NCBI GenBank assembly: GCA_965215535.1
Contig: OZ244063.1
Coordinates: 2,799,954 to 2,863,953 of the forward strand
DNA from: Bin94 sp965215535
GTDB lineage: Bacteria; Gemmatimonadota; Gemmatimonadetes; Longimicrobiales; Gaopeijiaceae
Length of the DNA: 64,000 nucleotides
Direction: 5' to 3'
Both the position numbers and the translations under genes were made by a program. The notes below the pieces were generated by a model that worked only from the letters and a program-made list of their open reading frames with translations, did not search any database and was not told the origin of the DNA. This document shows, in pieces, positions 26,001-33,779 of the stretch. How positions within the stretch are numbered: the stretch's first letter is position 1; each line of letters starts with the position of its first letter.

Positions 26001-26354
26001 CTACCCGGTCGCGGGCTCGCCCAATGATGTCATCTGCGTCTGCCACCCGAGGATGATATTCCCGAGGTCTTCGATCTTGGCCACGATTGCCTGACGCTCT
26101 GCCTGTGCGACATCCAGCCGGGCCTCTACCCGACCCAGCCGCGTCTCAACCCGGGTCAGGCGTTCCTCGACCTTTTCGAAGCGTTCCTCGACCTTCTCGA
26201 AGCGTTGGTCCACCTGCTTGAAGCGCTGATCCGTCTGCTGGGCCATCTGCTCAAAGCGTTCGTCCGTCTGCTTGAAGCGTTGGTCCATCTGATGAGCCGC
26301 CTGCTTGAAGCGCTGCTCCATCTGCCGAGTCATCTGCTCAAAACGTTCGTCCAT
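26001..26354 (-). pseudogene. C-terminal half of a coiled-coil protein gene split by the mobilizable element
   Basis: A 117-codon frame made of 7-residue repeats of the type MDQRFKQ / DERFEQM, passing into VEERFEKVEERLTRVETRL and ending in IEDLGNIILGWQTQMTSL. On its own it has no ribosome site or transmembrane segment. Its first codons lie in a 19-bp sequence repeated at 37354-37372, where the N-terminal half of the same type of protein stops. Joining the halves at that repeat gives ...RQMDLRFKQMD-ERFEQMTRQ... with frame and heptad register kept. So it is the downstream half of one original gene, probably not expressed now. Confidence 0.8.
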
Positions 26355-26367
26355 CTGCTTGAAGCGC
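26349..26367. repeat. attL: 19-bp direct repeat GTCCATCTGCTTGAAGCGC
   Basis: Identical to 37354-37372, bounding the element. The flanking bases differ on both sides (c/t before, tgact/agatc after), so the identity is exactly 19 bp. It lies within the coiled-coil coding sequence. Confidence 0.75.
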
Positions 26368-26767
26368 TGACTTTAAACGCCCCGAATCAAGGCGAGAAAT
26401 CACGTAAGTCAAACTGGGACTGCATGATCTGCCACTCTCGCCGGTGATAGGGGTCCGGTTCGATCAAGCCCAGATAGCGGGGAATCCCGAATCGAATAGC
26501 GGGAATCCCAGGCGTCTCCAGATACCGTTTTCGGCAGCCAAGAATTGAGAGCATCAGCCCCTCCATTGTTCTAGCAGCTTGCGCCGCAGAAGCGCGACGG
26601 ATGAGACAGGGAGGCGAGCGGGCGGACGGAAGGCATGCGGGCTCAATGGGCGAGAGGGTGGGGATTCGGGGCGCCGAGGCGCCCAAGAGAGCTGCAGGCC
26701 GCAAAATGGGGTGGCGCGGGTCTTCGTGAGCGCTGGCGCTGACGACCGAGGGCGGGTGTTCGCCGGT
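26368..26767. other. Left end of the mobilizable element, no supported gene
   Basis: Contains the repeated AGCGGGAAT motif near the attachment site but no frame I accept. A minus-strand frame ending near 26387 reads GIPAIRFGIPRYLGLIEPDP, but this is produced by the GGGAATCCC-type repeats. Confidence 0.35.
26476..26508. other. Candidate integrase arm-type sites, left end
   Basis: AGCGGGGAATCCC at 26476-26487 (12-13 nt) and AGCGGGAATCC at 26498-26508 repeat a motif also found twice near the right attachment site (37280-37303). Paired short repeats near both ends, inside the element, are the usual arrangement of tyrosine-recombinase arm sites. Confidence 0.35.
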
Positions 26768-27583
26768 TCATGCCGCCTTGAGGGTGTGTAGCCGCTTGAC
26801 GTTGAGGGCCAGGCACACGAGGGTCCACTCGGCCTGGACCTTATCTCGGAAGCTGAACCGTCTAAAGCCCAGCGCCTCCTTGATCCAGCCGATGGGCGCC
26901 TCGGCCTGCCACTTTCGCCGGGCGTATCGTCTTCGGCCATCTTCCGTCGCCAGCTTGGCGGCCATGCGCGCCTTGGTCGGATACTTCACCGGATCGATCT
27001 TGGCGGGATCCTTCCCCTCCCGGGACAGCGCCACATACCCGTCCACGCCCCGCCGCTCCAGTTCCCGGAGGTTCTGCTCGTTGCCGTAGCCGGCGTCCGC
27101 CAGCACCTCTTCCGGCGTCTCGCCGCACACCGCCGCCGCCTCGTCGATCATCGGGATCAACCGACCCTGATCGCTCGCATTGTTCGTGACTCCGGTCCCG
27201 ACCACCAACTGATTCTCGCCCTCCACGACGACCTGCGCGTTGTAGCTCTGCTGGAACCCCTCCGAAGACGTCCTCATGATCCGGCTCTCGGGATCCGTGA
27301 AGTTGCTCTGCGCCCGCTCGTTCGGCTCTCCCCACTCCCGCTTGCAGGGACGACCACCCTTCGACTTGCGCTCCTGCCCCGGCTTGCAGCCCCGCGCCGC
27401 GTCCGCCTCTCTCTGATCGGCTTCCAGGCGCGCCTTCGCCGCCCGGATCGCCGTCAGCCGGTCCTCCCGACGCCTCAGCTCCTCTGGCAACTCGTCTCCG
27501 CAAGCTTCCCGGCCAAAGCGCTCGTCCTCCGCTTTGTCGGTCGCCTCCGCTCTCTTCACCAGCTCTTCGATCTCCGCCGCCAA
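26768..27583 (-). pseudogene. Truncated IS1182-type transposase
   Basis: The C-terminal ~270 residues of a DDE transposase of the IS1182 (IS5-related) type: ESRIMRTSSEGFQQSYNAQV, VVGTGVTNNASDQGRLIPMI, DEAAAVCGETPEEVLADAGY (catalytic Asp) and the closing PIGWIKEALGFRRFSFRDKV with the catalytic-Glu-region helix. The N-terminal ~200 residues including the first Asp are missing; the sequence upstream of 27583 does not continue the protein. A second, more decayed piece in opposite orientation lies at 30957-31175. Confidence 0.85.
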
Positions 27584-27905
27584 GCCGTAGGGGGCCGTCC
27601 GGGGGGCTGAAATCGATTTACGGGCTTCGTAGGGTGGGGTGCCCGAGCTGGTGCCCTTCTGCAGATTCCGGATTTGGTGCCGAGCCTCGGACGAGGGCGG
27701 GCGGACTATCGAGGGGTTTCGTTATTTCCGACCCCCGAAGGGGTGGCGGTGGCGTTCTTGGCGAAAGCTGTTCGCCGCTGCCCCTCGATTCCCGCCCCGC
27801 TGCCCGGCACCCTCTAGCGGCGGAGGGCTGGCTGGCGGGCGATCCTTGCGGGGTTTAGCTTCCGAGCGTTCCTATTCTGCTGTCTTCCGCCACGAGGTTT
27901 CCGCC
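27584..27905. other. Gap between transposase relic and exported paralogues
   Basis: No supported gene. The sequence before 27906 (around 27845-27880) is moderately AT-rich and probably holds the promoter of the paralogue pair, but no good -35/-10 pair with normal spacing is visible. Confidence 0.3.
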
Positions 27906-28475
27906 ATGCGCCGCGCCGCCTTCCTCTTCTGCGCTGCCCTCGCCCTACTGGCCCCCGGTGGGGCGGCGGGGCAGGAGACGGTTCAGGAATGGACACCAAG
28001 GGGCGAAGAATTTGATCCGTTGGGGCGTCCCCAGATTTTCATGTTTGTGAAAAAAGCCGAAACTCTCCGGGGAACTTTGGAAGCGTGGGCGGTGGTCTTT
28101 TGTGGTTTTCCACTGGAACCGACCCTTCAGCTTTATGTCGATACGAAAGGAGAAGCCCCCTCGGCGATGGGGGCAGCTCGCATAGACGGTGGGGAAATAG
28201 AGGCGATTAGCTGGGGCGCTGCCCGTATTCCTCCTCACCCTTTTGGTGACCTTGGGCGTTTGGCGGGAATAACGAGCTGGAGGTGGGAGGGGAGGGACAT
28301 AACTCACAATGATCCCCAAGGCGTGTTCTACCGCTTGGCCAATGCTAGGGATATTGTTTTCTCGCATGAACCCAGAAGGGGGGAGAAGCCCCGCTTCTTC
28401 CGCTTGCTACTTGGCGACCTGTCCAAAATGTCGGCGAAGTGCAAGAAGCGACGGCGGGTACCGGCTTCGCCATGA
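27906..28475 (+). CDS. Exported hypothetical protein, paralogue 1
   Basis: A 189-residue protein with a signal peptide (RRAAFLFCAALALLAPGGAAG, cleavage likely after GAAG or AAGQ). The mature part begins ETVQEWTPRGEEFDPLGRPQ and contains AWAVVFCGFPLEPTLQLYVD and GAARIDGGEIEAISWGAAR. These blocks recur in the next gene, so the two are tandem paralogues of an unrecognised family. The C-terminal ~70 residues (from about PHPFGDLG) are specific to this copy. ATG 27906 has no strong ribosome site. The stop overlaps the next start as ATGA. Confidence 0.6.
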   Translation: MRRAAFLFCAALALLAPGGAAGQETVQEWTPRGEEFDPLGRPQIFMFVKKAETLRGTLEAWAVVFCGFPLEPTLQLYVDTKGEAPSAMGAARIDGGEIEAISWGAARIPPHPFGDLGRLAGITSWRWEGRDITHNDPQGVFYRLANARDIVFSHEPRRGEKPRFFRLLLGDLSKMSAKCKKRRRVPASP

Positions 28476-28837
28476 GCCCCCGCCGCGCCGCCTTCGCCTT
28501 CTTTGCTGCCCTCGCCCTATTGGCGTGTGGTGGAGAGACGGTTCAGGAAGTGGAGACGTGGAACCAGATGGGCGAAGAAGCGGACCTGTTGGGACGCCCC
28601 GTGCATTTCTATTTCGCGAAACAGGCACAATATCTTCAGGAGGAGGATACTCCCGAACATGCGTGGGGGATAATCTTTTGTGGCGATTCCGAACCCCCGA
28701 TCCTTCAGCTTTATGTATATCCGTCCGAAGGCGGCTACACGGGGACGGGGGCGGCTCGCGTAGACGGTGGGGAACTTGAGGCTATTCGCTGGGAGGTTCC
28801 CTACCGTTCCCCTCGCGATAACCGTCCCCCGGACTAG
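28472..28837 (+). CDS. Putative lipoprotein, paralogue 2
   Basis: A 121-residue protein with a lipoprotein signal (AFAFFAALALLACGG, lipobox LLAC, Cys at residue 20). The mature sequence parallels paralogue 1: ETVQEVETWNQMGEEADLLG, RPVHFYFAKQ, WGIIFCGDSEPPILQLYVYP and GAARVDGGELEAIRWE. It ends where paralogue 1 continues for ~50 more residues, so it is either truncated or the minimal form. It is coupled to paralogue 1 by ATGA. One copy is a predicted lipoprotein and the other a soluble exported form, suggesting they act together at the envelope; function unknown. Confidence 0.6.
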   Translation: MSPRRAAFAFFAALALLACGGETVQEVETWNQMGEEADLLGRPVHFYFAKQAQYLQEEDTPEHAWGIIFCGDSEPPILQLYVYPSEGGYTGTGAARVDGGELEAIRWEVPYRSPRDNRPPD

Positions 28838-28879
28838 CAAGTAGCACCGAACCCGGTTATTCGGTAGAGTTAATGGACC

Positions 28880-29014
28880 ATGAATCTCCGCTTGATCCGT
28901 ACCAATCAGTCAACTCAGGTCTACCCTGGGTGCCTCACGACCTCGACGCCCGCCGGAGACGCCGTGCCCACGCTCGACATCCACGATCCAGAAGGAGGCG
29001 GTTGGAGTGAATAA
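28880..29014 (+). CDS. Possible small protein, 44 residues
   Basis: An ATG-started frame encoding MNLRLIRTNQSTQVYPGCLT and ending in PTLDIHDPEGGGWSE. Its stop overlaps the GTG start of the next gene by 8 bp, an arrangement that would couple translation. It has no strong ribosome site and no family I recognise; the Asp/Pro-rich end looks protein-like. Low confidence. Confidence 0.3.
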   Translation: MNLRLIRTNQSTQVYPGCLTTSTPAGDAVPTLDIHDPEGGGWSE

Positions 29015-29345
29015 GGAAACCGAAGCGGTTCGGGAGGCTGGTCGAGAATTTGCCATGAACCTCCCGCCAGGAGGAAATGCGGTCATCACGATTCACATGG
29101 CCAGTCCGTCCTTTGGGCCTTCGACGATGATAATTCGACTAGAAGAGAGTGATCTAGAGCGAGCCTCTGTGTTGTTGAAGGGTTGGATACCACAAGTGCT
29201 CGTGTCTCCGAGTACGAAGGAAGGGGTATCAGATGGAGAGCTGACCTCGATGGCCGGGAGTTGGCAGGTCGGTGAAGACAACGACATCGAGATCGTCTGG
29301 AAGAAACCGCAGAGGCGTAATCCCGCCGAAAGCGATCTAGGATAA
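29007..29345 (+). CDS. Hypothetical protein upstream of HicBA
   Basis: A 112-residue soluble protein, acidic, with strands GGNAVITIHMASPSFGPSTM and SDLERASVLLKGWIPQVLVS and a C-terminal WQVGEDNDIEIVWKKPQRR. No family recognised. GTG 29007 is supported by AGGAGG at 28993-28998. It ends 17 bp before the hicB start, so it may be cotranscribed with the toxin-antitoxin pair; a third component of the module is possible but not shown. Confidence 0.55.
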   Translation: MNKETEAVREAGREFAMNLPPGGNAVITIHMASPSFGPSTMIIRLEESDLERASVLLKGWIPQVLVSPSTKEGVSDGELTSMAGSWQVGEDNDIEIVWKKPQRRNPAESDLG

Positions 29346-29362
29346 CATCTAGGAGGTATCTT

Positions 29363-29584
29363 GTGGACCTGCAATGCATGGCGGTGTTCCGGAAGGTTCC
29401 TGAGGGCTACATCGCCTTCATCGAGGAATTTCCCGGTGCCAACACCCAAGGCGCTTCCCTCGAAGAAGCACGGTCGAACCTTCGCGAAGCCGTGGCAATG
29501 GTGATCGAAGCCAACCGGGAAATGGCCCGTGAAGACGCCAACGGCGGTTCGGTCATCAGAGAGCCCATCACCGTCACGGCGTGA
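29363..29584 (+). CDS. hicB: HicB family antitoxin
   Basis: Short HicB antitoxin of 73 residues: the partial RNase H-like fold MAVFRKVPEGYIAFIEEFPG, then ANTQGASLEEARSNLREAVA, the HicB hallmark. It has no C-terminal DNA-binding domain of appreciable size, as in other ~70-residue HicBs. GTG 29363 is set by AGGAGG at 29351-29356 with 6-nt spacing. The stop overlaps hicA by 4 bp (GTGA). It neutralises HicA by binding it and normally represses the operon. Confidence 0.9.
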   Translation: MDLQCMAVFRKVPEGYIAFIEEFPGANTQGASLEEARSNLREAVAMVIEANREMAREDANGGSVIREPITVTA

Positions 29585-29775
29585 AGCGCCGGGATTTGCT
29601 ACGGCACTTGGCGCAGCATGGGTGCGCTTTCCTGCGTGAGGGCGGGAACCACACTCTCTACATCAACCGGACGGCCAAGAAGGTCTCGACGATTCCCCGG
29701 CACAACGAGATCAACCGGGATCTCGCCAGGAAGATCTGCAAGGACCTCCAAGTTCCCCGGCCTCCGGACATCTAG
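29581..29775 (+). CDS. hicA: HicA family mRNA interferase toxin
   Basis: Double-stranded RNA-binding-fold ribonuclease toxin, 64 residues. It has KRRDLLRHLAQHGCAFLREG, the catalytic His in GGNHTLYINR, and STIPRHNEINRDLARKICKD. Order hicB-hicA is one of the two known orders. The stop codon TAG is partly formed by the adjacent IS630-family insertion: TA is the target duplication and G the first base of the IS. Because the original site also read TAG, the product is unchanged by the insertion. Confidence 0.92.
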   Translation: MKRRDLLRHLAQHGCAFLREGGNHTLYINRTAKKVSTIPRHNEINRDLARKICKDLQVPRPPDI

Positions 29776-30954
29776 TGTCATGTATCATAAATTACTGTGC
29801 AGTGGATGATTCCATGATACCGTTCTTCCGTAGCCCTTCATGGAACCTTGACGGGAGAATGCGAGATCATGGCGAATCACCACACGCGGGCGGTACCGGA
29901 GATCGACGACGGACAACGGGAAGAGCTGAAGCGCTGGCTGCGGCGGCCCACGATCGGACAGGCCCTGGCGCAGCGCGCGCGGATCGTACTGGCGTCGGCC
30001 GAGGGAGAGAGCGACATGGGCGTGGCGGCCCGGTTGGGCACGACGCGCGAGACGGTTGGCAAGTGGCGCCGGCGATTTATCGAGAAGGGATGGGACGGCC
30101 TTTGGGACGAGCCGAGGCCGGGCGCGCCGCGCAAGGTCAGCGACGCGGACGTTGAACGGGTGGTCACGATGACGCTGGAGTCGATGCCGCGGGACGCTAC
30201 GCAGTGGAGTACCCGTTCGATGGCGAAGGCGTGCGGCATGAGTTCGGCGACGGTAAACCGGATTTGGCGGGCCTTCGGCTTGCAGCCGCACCGCACGGAG
30301 ACCTTCAAGCTGTCAGCCGACCCGCTCTTCATTGAGAAGGTGCGCGACGTCGTTGGCCTGTACATGGTCCCGCCGGAGCGGGCGGTGGTGCTCTGCGTGG
30401 ACGAGAAGTCGCAGATCCAGGCGCTCGACCGCACCCAGCCGATGCTTCCGCTACGCACGGGGACCCCGGCTCGCCAGACCCACGACTACAAGCGCAACGA
30501 CACCACTTCGCTGTTCGCTGCCCTCGACATCGCCACGGGCGAAGTCATCGGACGATGCTACCCGCGCCACCGGTCGGTCGAGTTCAGGAAGTTCCTGACG
30601 GTCATCGAGAAGGCGGTGCCGACAGAGCTGGATGTCCATCTGGTCCTCGACAACTACGGCACTCACAAAACCGCGATGATCCACAAGTGGCTTCTCAGGC
30701 ACCCCCGCTTCCACCTGCACTTCACCCCGACCAGCGCCTCATGGCTCAACCAGATCGAACGCTGGTTCGCCGAAATCACGAACAAGCAGATCCGGCGCGG
30801 AAGCTACCGCAACACCCGGCAACTCGTGCAGGCCATCGAGGACTACCTGGAGGTCTACAACCAGAACCCCAAGCCCTTCATCTGGACGAAGTCCGCGGAC
30901 GACATCCTGGAATCACTCAAAAACTACTGCGAACGCATTACCGATACATGACAC
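29775..30954 (+). mobile_element. IS630-family insertion sequence, 1180 bp, apparently intact
   Basis: Perfect 12-bp terminal inverted repeats GTGTCATGTATC (29775-29786) and GATACATGACAC (30943-30954), flanked by TA on both sides (29773-29774, 30955-30956), the TA target duplication of IS630/mariner elements. One intact transposase gene fills it. Outside bases restore a continuous sequence linking hicA to the IS1182-type relic. Confidence 0.92.
29869..30951 (+). CDS. IS630-family transposase
   Basis: A 360-residue DDE transposase. The N-terminal helix-turn-helix region includes IGQALAQRARIVLASAEGES, RLGTTRETVGKWRRRFIEKG and TQWSTRSMAKACGMSSATVN. The catalytic triad is visible in VVLCVDEKSQIQALDRTQ (D), DVHLVLDNYGTHKT (D) and TPTSASWLNQIERWFAEIT (E). 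Full length for the family with no disruption, so it is probably active. ATG 29869 follows GGGAGAATGCGAG; a TTG at 29848 would add 7 residues. The stop lies inside the right inverted repeat. Confidence 0.95.
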   Translation: MANHHTRAVPEIDDGQREELKRWLRRPTIGQALAQRARIVLASAEGESDMGVAARLGTTRETVGKWRRRFIEKGWDGLWDEPRPGAPRKVSDADVERVVTMTLESMPRDATQWSTRSMAKACGMSSATVNRIWRAFGLQPHRTETFKLSADPLFIEKVRDVVGLYMVPPERAVVLCVDEKSQIQALDRTQPMLPLRTGTPARQTHDYKRNDTTSLFAALDIATGEVIGRCYPRHRSVEFRKFLTVIEKAVPTELDVHLVLDNYGTHKTAMIHKWLLRHPRFHLHFTPTSASWLNQIERWFAEITNKQIRRGSYRNTRQLVQAIEDYLEVYNQNPKPFIWTKSADDILESLKNYCERITDT

Positions 30955-30956
30955 TA

Positions 30957-31175
30957 GAAGCCGAACAGAGAGCAGCGGACGCGGCGCGGGGCCGCAAGCC
31001 AGGACAGGAGCGCAATCCGAAGGGCGGTCGTCTCCGTCCCTGCAAGCGGGAGTAGGAAGGGGCCGGACGAGCAGGCGCAGAACACTTCACGGGATCCCAA
31101 GAGCCGGATCATGAGTACCTCTTTGGAGGGGTTCCAGCAGAGCTACAACGCGCAGACCGTCGTGGAAGGCGAGGT
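30957..31175 (+). pseudogene. Decayed IS1182-type transposase fragment, second copy
   Basis: Clear nucleotide similarity to the inside of the transposase relic at 27220-27440, opposite orientation. Matching translated pieces are AADAARGRKPGQERNPKGGR then CKRE, and after frameshifts and a stop, EGFQQSYNAQTVVEGE. It abuts the IS630 element and cannot encode a protein. Confidence 0.8.
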
Positions 31176-31361
31176 CGAAACCAAGGTCAGCGGCCTTCGC
31201 ACGGGGGCAGGGCGTGGGGCTCACGGGCAGGCGGCTTCTTTCGCTTCTCGATACTGGTGGAAAGATGATCGAGCGGCGGATGCCGGCGGCGCAGCGCCGG
31301 ACGGACCTGCCTGGAAGCGCATCGCGAAGATGCAGGAATTTTTCGGAATAAACCAGATCCA

Positions 31362-33067
31362 TCAAGAGCCATACCGATTCGCCAAATCAAGGGCGATCCT
31401 CTCGCCTTCCTGCGGATTTGCGTAGATAACCTCCTGCTGCTTGGCTTGGAGATCGGAGTCAAAAATGACCCATCGTGCCGATTCCATGGACTTATCATTC
31501 AGTATGTCCGTTACGGCAACTACGGGTGTAAGCTCAACTAGCGCTACTACGAAGGCAGCGTTGATCGTTTCCAGCGTCTTGCGGTTTTCGAGAAAATTAC
31601 TAAGGTGATACCTTAGCTTGCTGCGCTTGGGCTGTGTCTGGTCGTACACAAACGAGAGGATATACCTTCCCTCTCGCCGTGCACGCTCCCCTGCCAGGCG
31701 AAGTGATCCGAACAGAGGCTGATCCCCGAATATCTCACTCTCGGAAGGCATCGCGTCTGGGTCGGTGAATGCCCTTCGGAGCCGAGCGAGCAACCAGTTT
31801 CGTATAATTTTATCGAATCGACCACCATAACACGGAACCTCAGTGGACGTGCGGAACACCGTATCGCCTGAGAGCCGAATGATGATTTCGTCGCCCACCT
31901 CCCGCACTTCGCACTTGACCGATAGCACATCGTCATCAAAGCCGGGCATGACCCAGCTTAGCGTGTTTTGTCCTAAGTCTCCGACGATACGGAAACCGCT
32001 CTGCTTCTGGCGAATTGAAAATTTCAGCAACTTCCTCATGTCGTCACAAACGCGCTGGATCTGATTCAAGGCGTCATTGAGTCGATTTTCCCTTTCTGAT
32101 CGTCGGCGCACAGCTTCGGTACCCATGACTTCATGAATTGCTTTTAGATCGTCCTCCGGCGTGCTTCTGTCCAAAGAGCGCGGCTCCATCATCTGATCTA
32201 GCTTCGCGAGCATCGCATCGGCGGTCGTGAAACGATCCGCAACCTTTGGGGCGAATGCGTGATCAAACAGTGACAACAGCCGTGGCAACCGGACACCGGC
32301 AACCGAATCAAGAATTGAGAACGCATTGCTTCGCTGGTGAGGAAAGCGACCTTCGGCATCCTGTAGGATGTTCGGGTTCCGACCCGTCAACATGTAGAAG
32401 AAGATACCTGCGGCAAACGACAGATCCGAGCGGGGATCCCGCTTGAGAAGACTCCCAGCAGAGAGTTCGGGTAAACGGAGGAACCGGTTCCCAATCTCCT
32501 GTCCGTCAATCGTTGAGAGTTCGACATCCGGCATCCGGTGGAAAGTGAGACCGAAATCCAGTAGCACTGGATGTGCCGGGTCATCGTCGGCCAAAATGAT
32601 GTTGTCCGGCTTGATGTCGCGATGGACGATGTCCTGGATGTGGCACTCGCGGAGCGTTGCGAGGAGAGACCGGGTTACTTGGACGGCCACGCCAAGGTCA
32701 ACGCTCTGGCTCGCTCCCGCCACTTCCGTAGTGTCGTTCCGCCGATGAACTCAGTTGCGATATAGGGCTCGATCTCGATTCTTTCGTGCAGGTGAGCGTT
32801 GCTCTCGATCAGCCGAGGCACACCTGATGCACGAACTGTGTCGTAGGCGGCTGCTTCTCGAAAGAACCGCATGCGTCGCTCGGTATCTTTATTGGACTTG
32901 ATTACCTTGATGCATGCTTCCCGATCACCTGAGGTGCGGGTCACTCGGTAGGTGCTACCCTGTCCACCACCGCCCAGATTAACGACCTTGCTCCAGCGAT
33001 CGCGCCACCGCGCGCAGTCGATCCACTTCTCGTCGTTCAGGTCGCGGGGCTTGTCGTCATGGATCAT
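31362..33067 (-). pseudogene. Ser/Thr protein kinase with C-terminal thioredoxin-like region, broken by a frameshift
   Basis: Two frames together make one kinase. 33067-32675 encodes the N-lobe: glycine loop NLGGGGQGSTYRV, Lys in ACIKVIKSN, and REAAAYDTVRASGVPRLIE. 32723-31362 encodes the C-lobe: HRDIKPDNIILAD, LLDFGLTFH and GNRFLRLPELSAGS, all catalytically complete. The frames cross at about 32705-32725, consistent with a single-base loss or a sequencing error. After the kinase (~300 residues) come a middle domain and a thioredoxin-like end (GRYILSFVYDQTQPKRSKL, FVVALVELTPVVAV, SARWVIFDSDLQAKQQEVIY). ATG 33067 has AAGGA upstream. It is AT-richer than its surroundings. Possibly a stress or phage-defence kinase; not established. 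Confidence 0.72.
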
Positions 33068-33551
33068 TGGATGGCGTTCCTTTCAAATTTAATTCGATGG
33101 CGTGCCACGGAGTGGAATCCGTCACTATGTACAGTAACTGGGTTCTTTCCCACCTCCAAAGTGGGCAACCGAAATAGCTCCGGGCTGTGTAGCGCGATGC
33201 CCTGAGCAGCCTCCGTCGAACCGAGTCCAGTTGATCTGCGCCTTTCCTTCTTTGTCCCATGGGTGGGAAATACCTGCTTCATGCTTCCAGAGCAATCAGT
33301 CTTCCGCTGACACCGGAGGCCGTTTTCGGCCCGCCTGGCGCTGATGGCCAGAAGTGGGATTCGGCATCCCGTTGTCTCTCATTGGGATGGGAAATGGCCT
33401 ATTTCCCACCGTCTTGCGGCCCGTGCCGTCGCCGTGTTTTGGTGGATGCGTCGATGTGAACCGACGATGCGGTTCGAGCGTCGCGTGGCGACGGGAGTCG
33501 CGAATCGGACGGTTATCCGGGATCACCGATCAACGAAGGAGGCAGGTAAGA
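33068..33551. other. Divergent control region between kinase and AlpA-like gene
   Basis: No supported gene. It contains GGGAT-tcggc-ATCCC (33356-33370) and GGGAAAT-ggcct-ATTTCCC (33389-33407), and further TGGGAAAT/TTTCCCA copies near 33148 and 33263. Repeated dyads in a divergent gap suggest regulator-binding sites. Confidence 0.4.
33356..33407. promoter_or_regulatory. Two adjacent palindromes, candidate operators
   Basis: GGGATTCGGCATCCC (15 bp, 5-bp arms) is followed 18 bp later by GGGAAATGGCCTATTTCCC (19 bp, 7-bp arms). They lie 145-195 bp before the alpA-like start. The 7-bp-arm dyad shares its half-site with TGGGAAAT at 33263-33270. Confidence 0.35.
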
Positions 33552-33779
33552 ATGACGAGCACGAACGCGAGCGAGACGCTGTTGCAGGTGCGGTTTCTGC
33601 GGTTGCCGGAGGTGCTGGAGCGCACCGGACTTTCGCGGAGCACGATCTACGCCCGTTTGGAACGGAAGCTCTTTCCGAAGCCCGTGTCGTTGGGCGCGCG
33701 CGCGGTGGGCTGGATCGAGTCCGAGGTGGACGAGTGGATCCGCCAGCGGATCGAGGAGAGTCGGGACGGCGCGGCGTAG
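33552..33779 (+). CDS. AlpA-family helix-turn-helix regulator/excisionase
   Basis: A 75-residue MerR-like winged-helix protein of the AlpA/phage excisionase type: FLRLPEVLERTGLSRSTIYA, RLERKLFPKPVSLGARAVGW, IESEVDEWIRQRIEES. Such proteins activate integrase genes or direct excision of prophages and genomic islands. ATG 33552 has AAGGAGG at 33537-33543. Its position between the control region and the mobilization genes fits a regulator of excision or transfer. Confidence 0.9.
   Translation: MTSTNASETLLQVRFLRLPEVLERTGLSRSTIYARLERKLFPKPVSLGARAVGWIESEVDEWIRQRIEESRDGAA

Noticed and set aside
25734..26027. A 97-codon plus frame after trxB
   Set aside because: Low-complexity Gly/Arg/Trp sequence without family features; it may be decayed coding sequence but I cannot name the source.
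26160..26360. Short tandem DNA repeats that might be a CRISPR or satellite array
   Set aside because: The period follows 7-codon heptads of a coiled-coil protein, with no spacers or constant repeat.
26387..26704. Minus-strand frame of about 105 codons at the left end of the mobile element
   Set aside because: No ribosome site, and its best-looking stretch is generated by GGGAATCCC-type repeats.
33057..33459. Several 60-75 codon frames on both strands between the kinase and the AlpA-like gene
   Set aside because: They overlap each other and the palindromic control region, and none has a good ribosome site.
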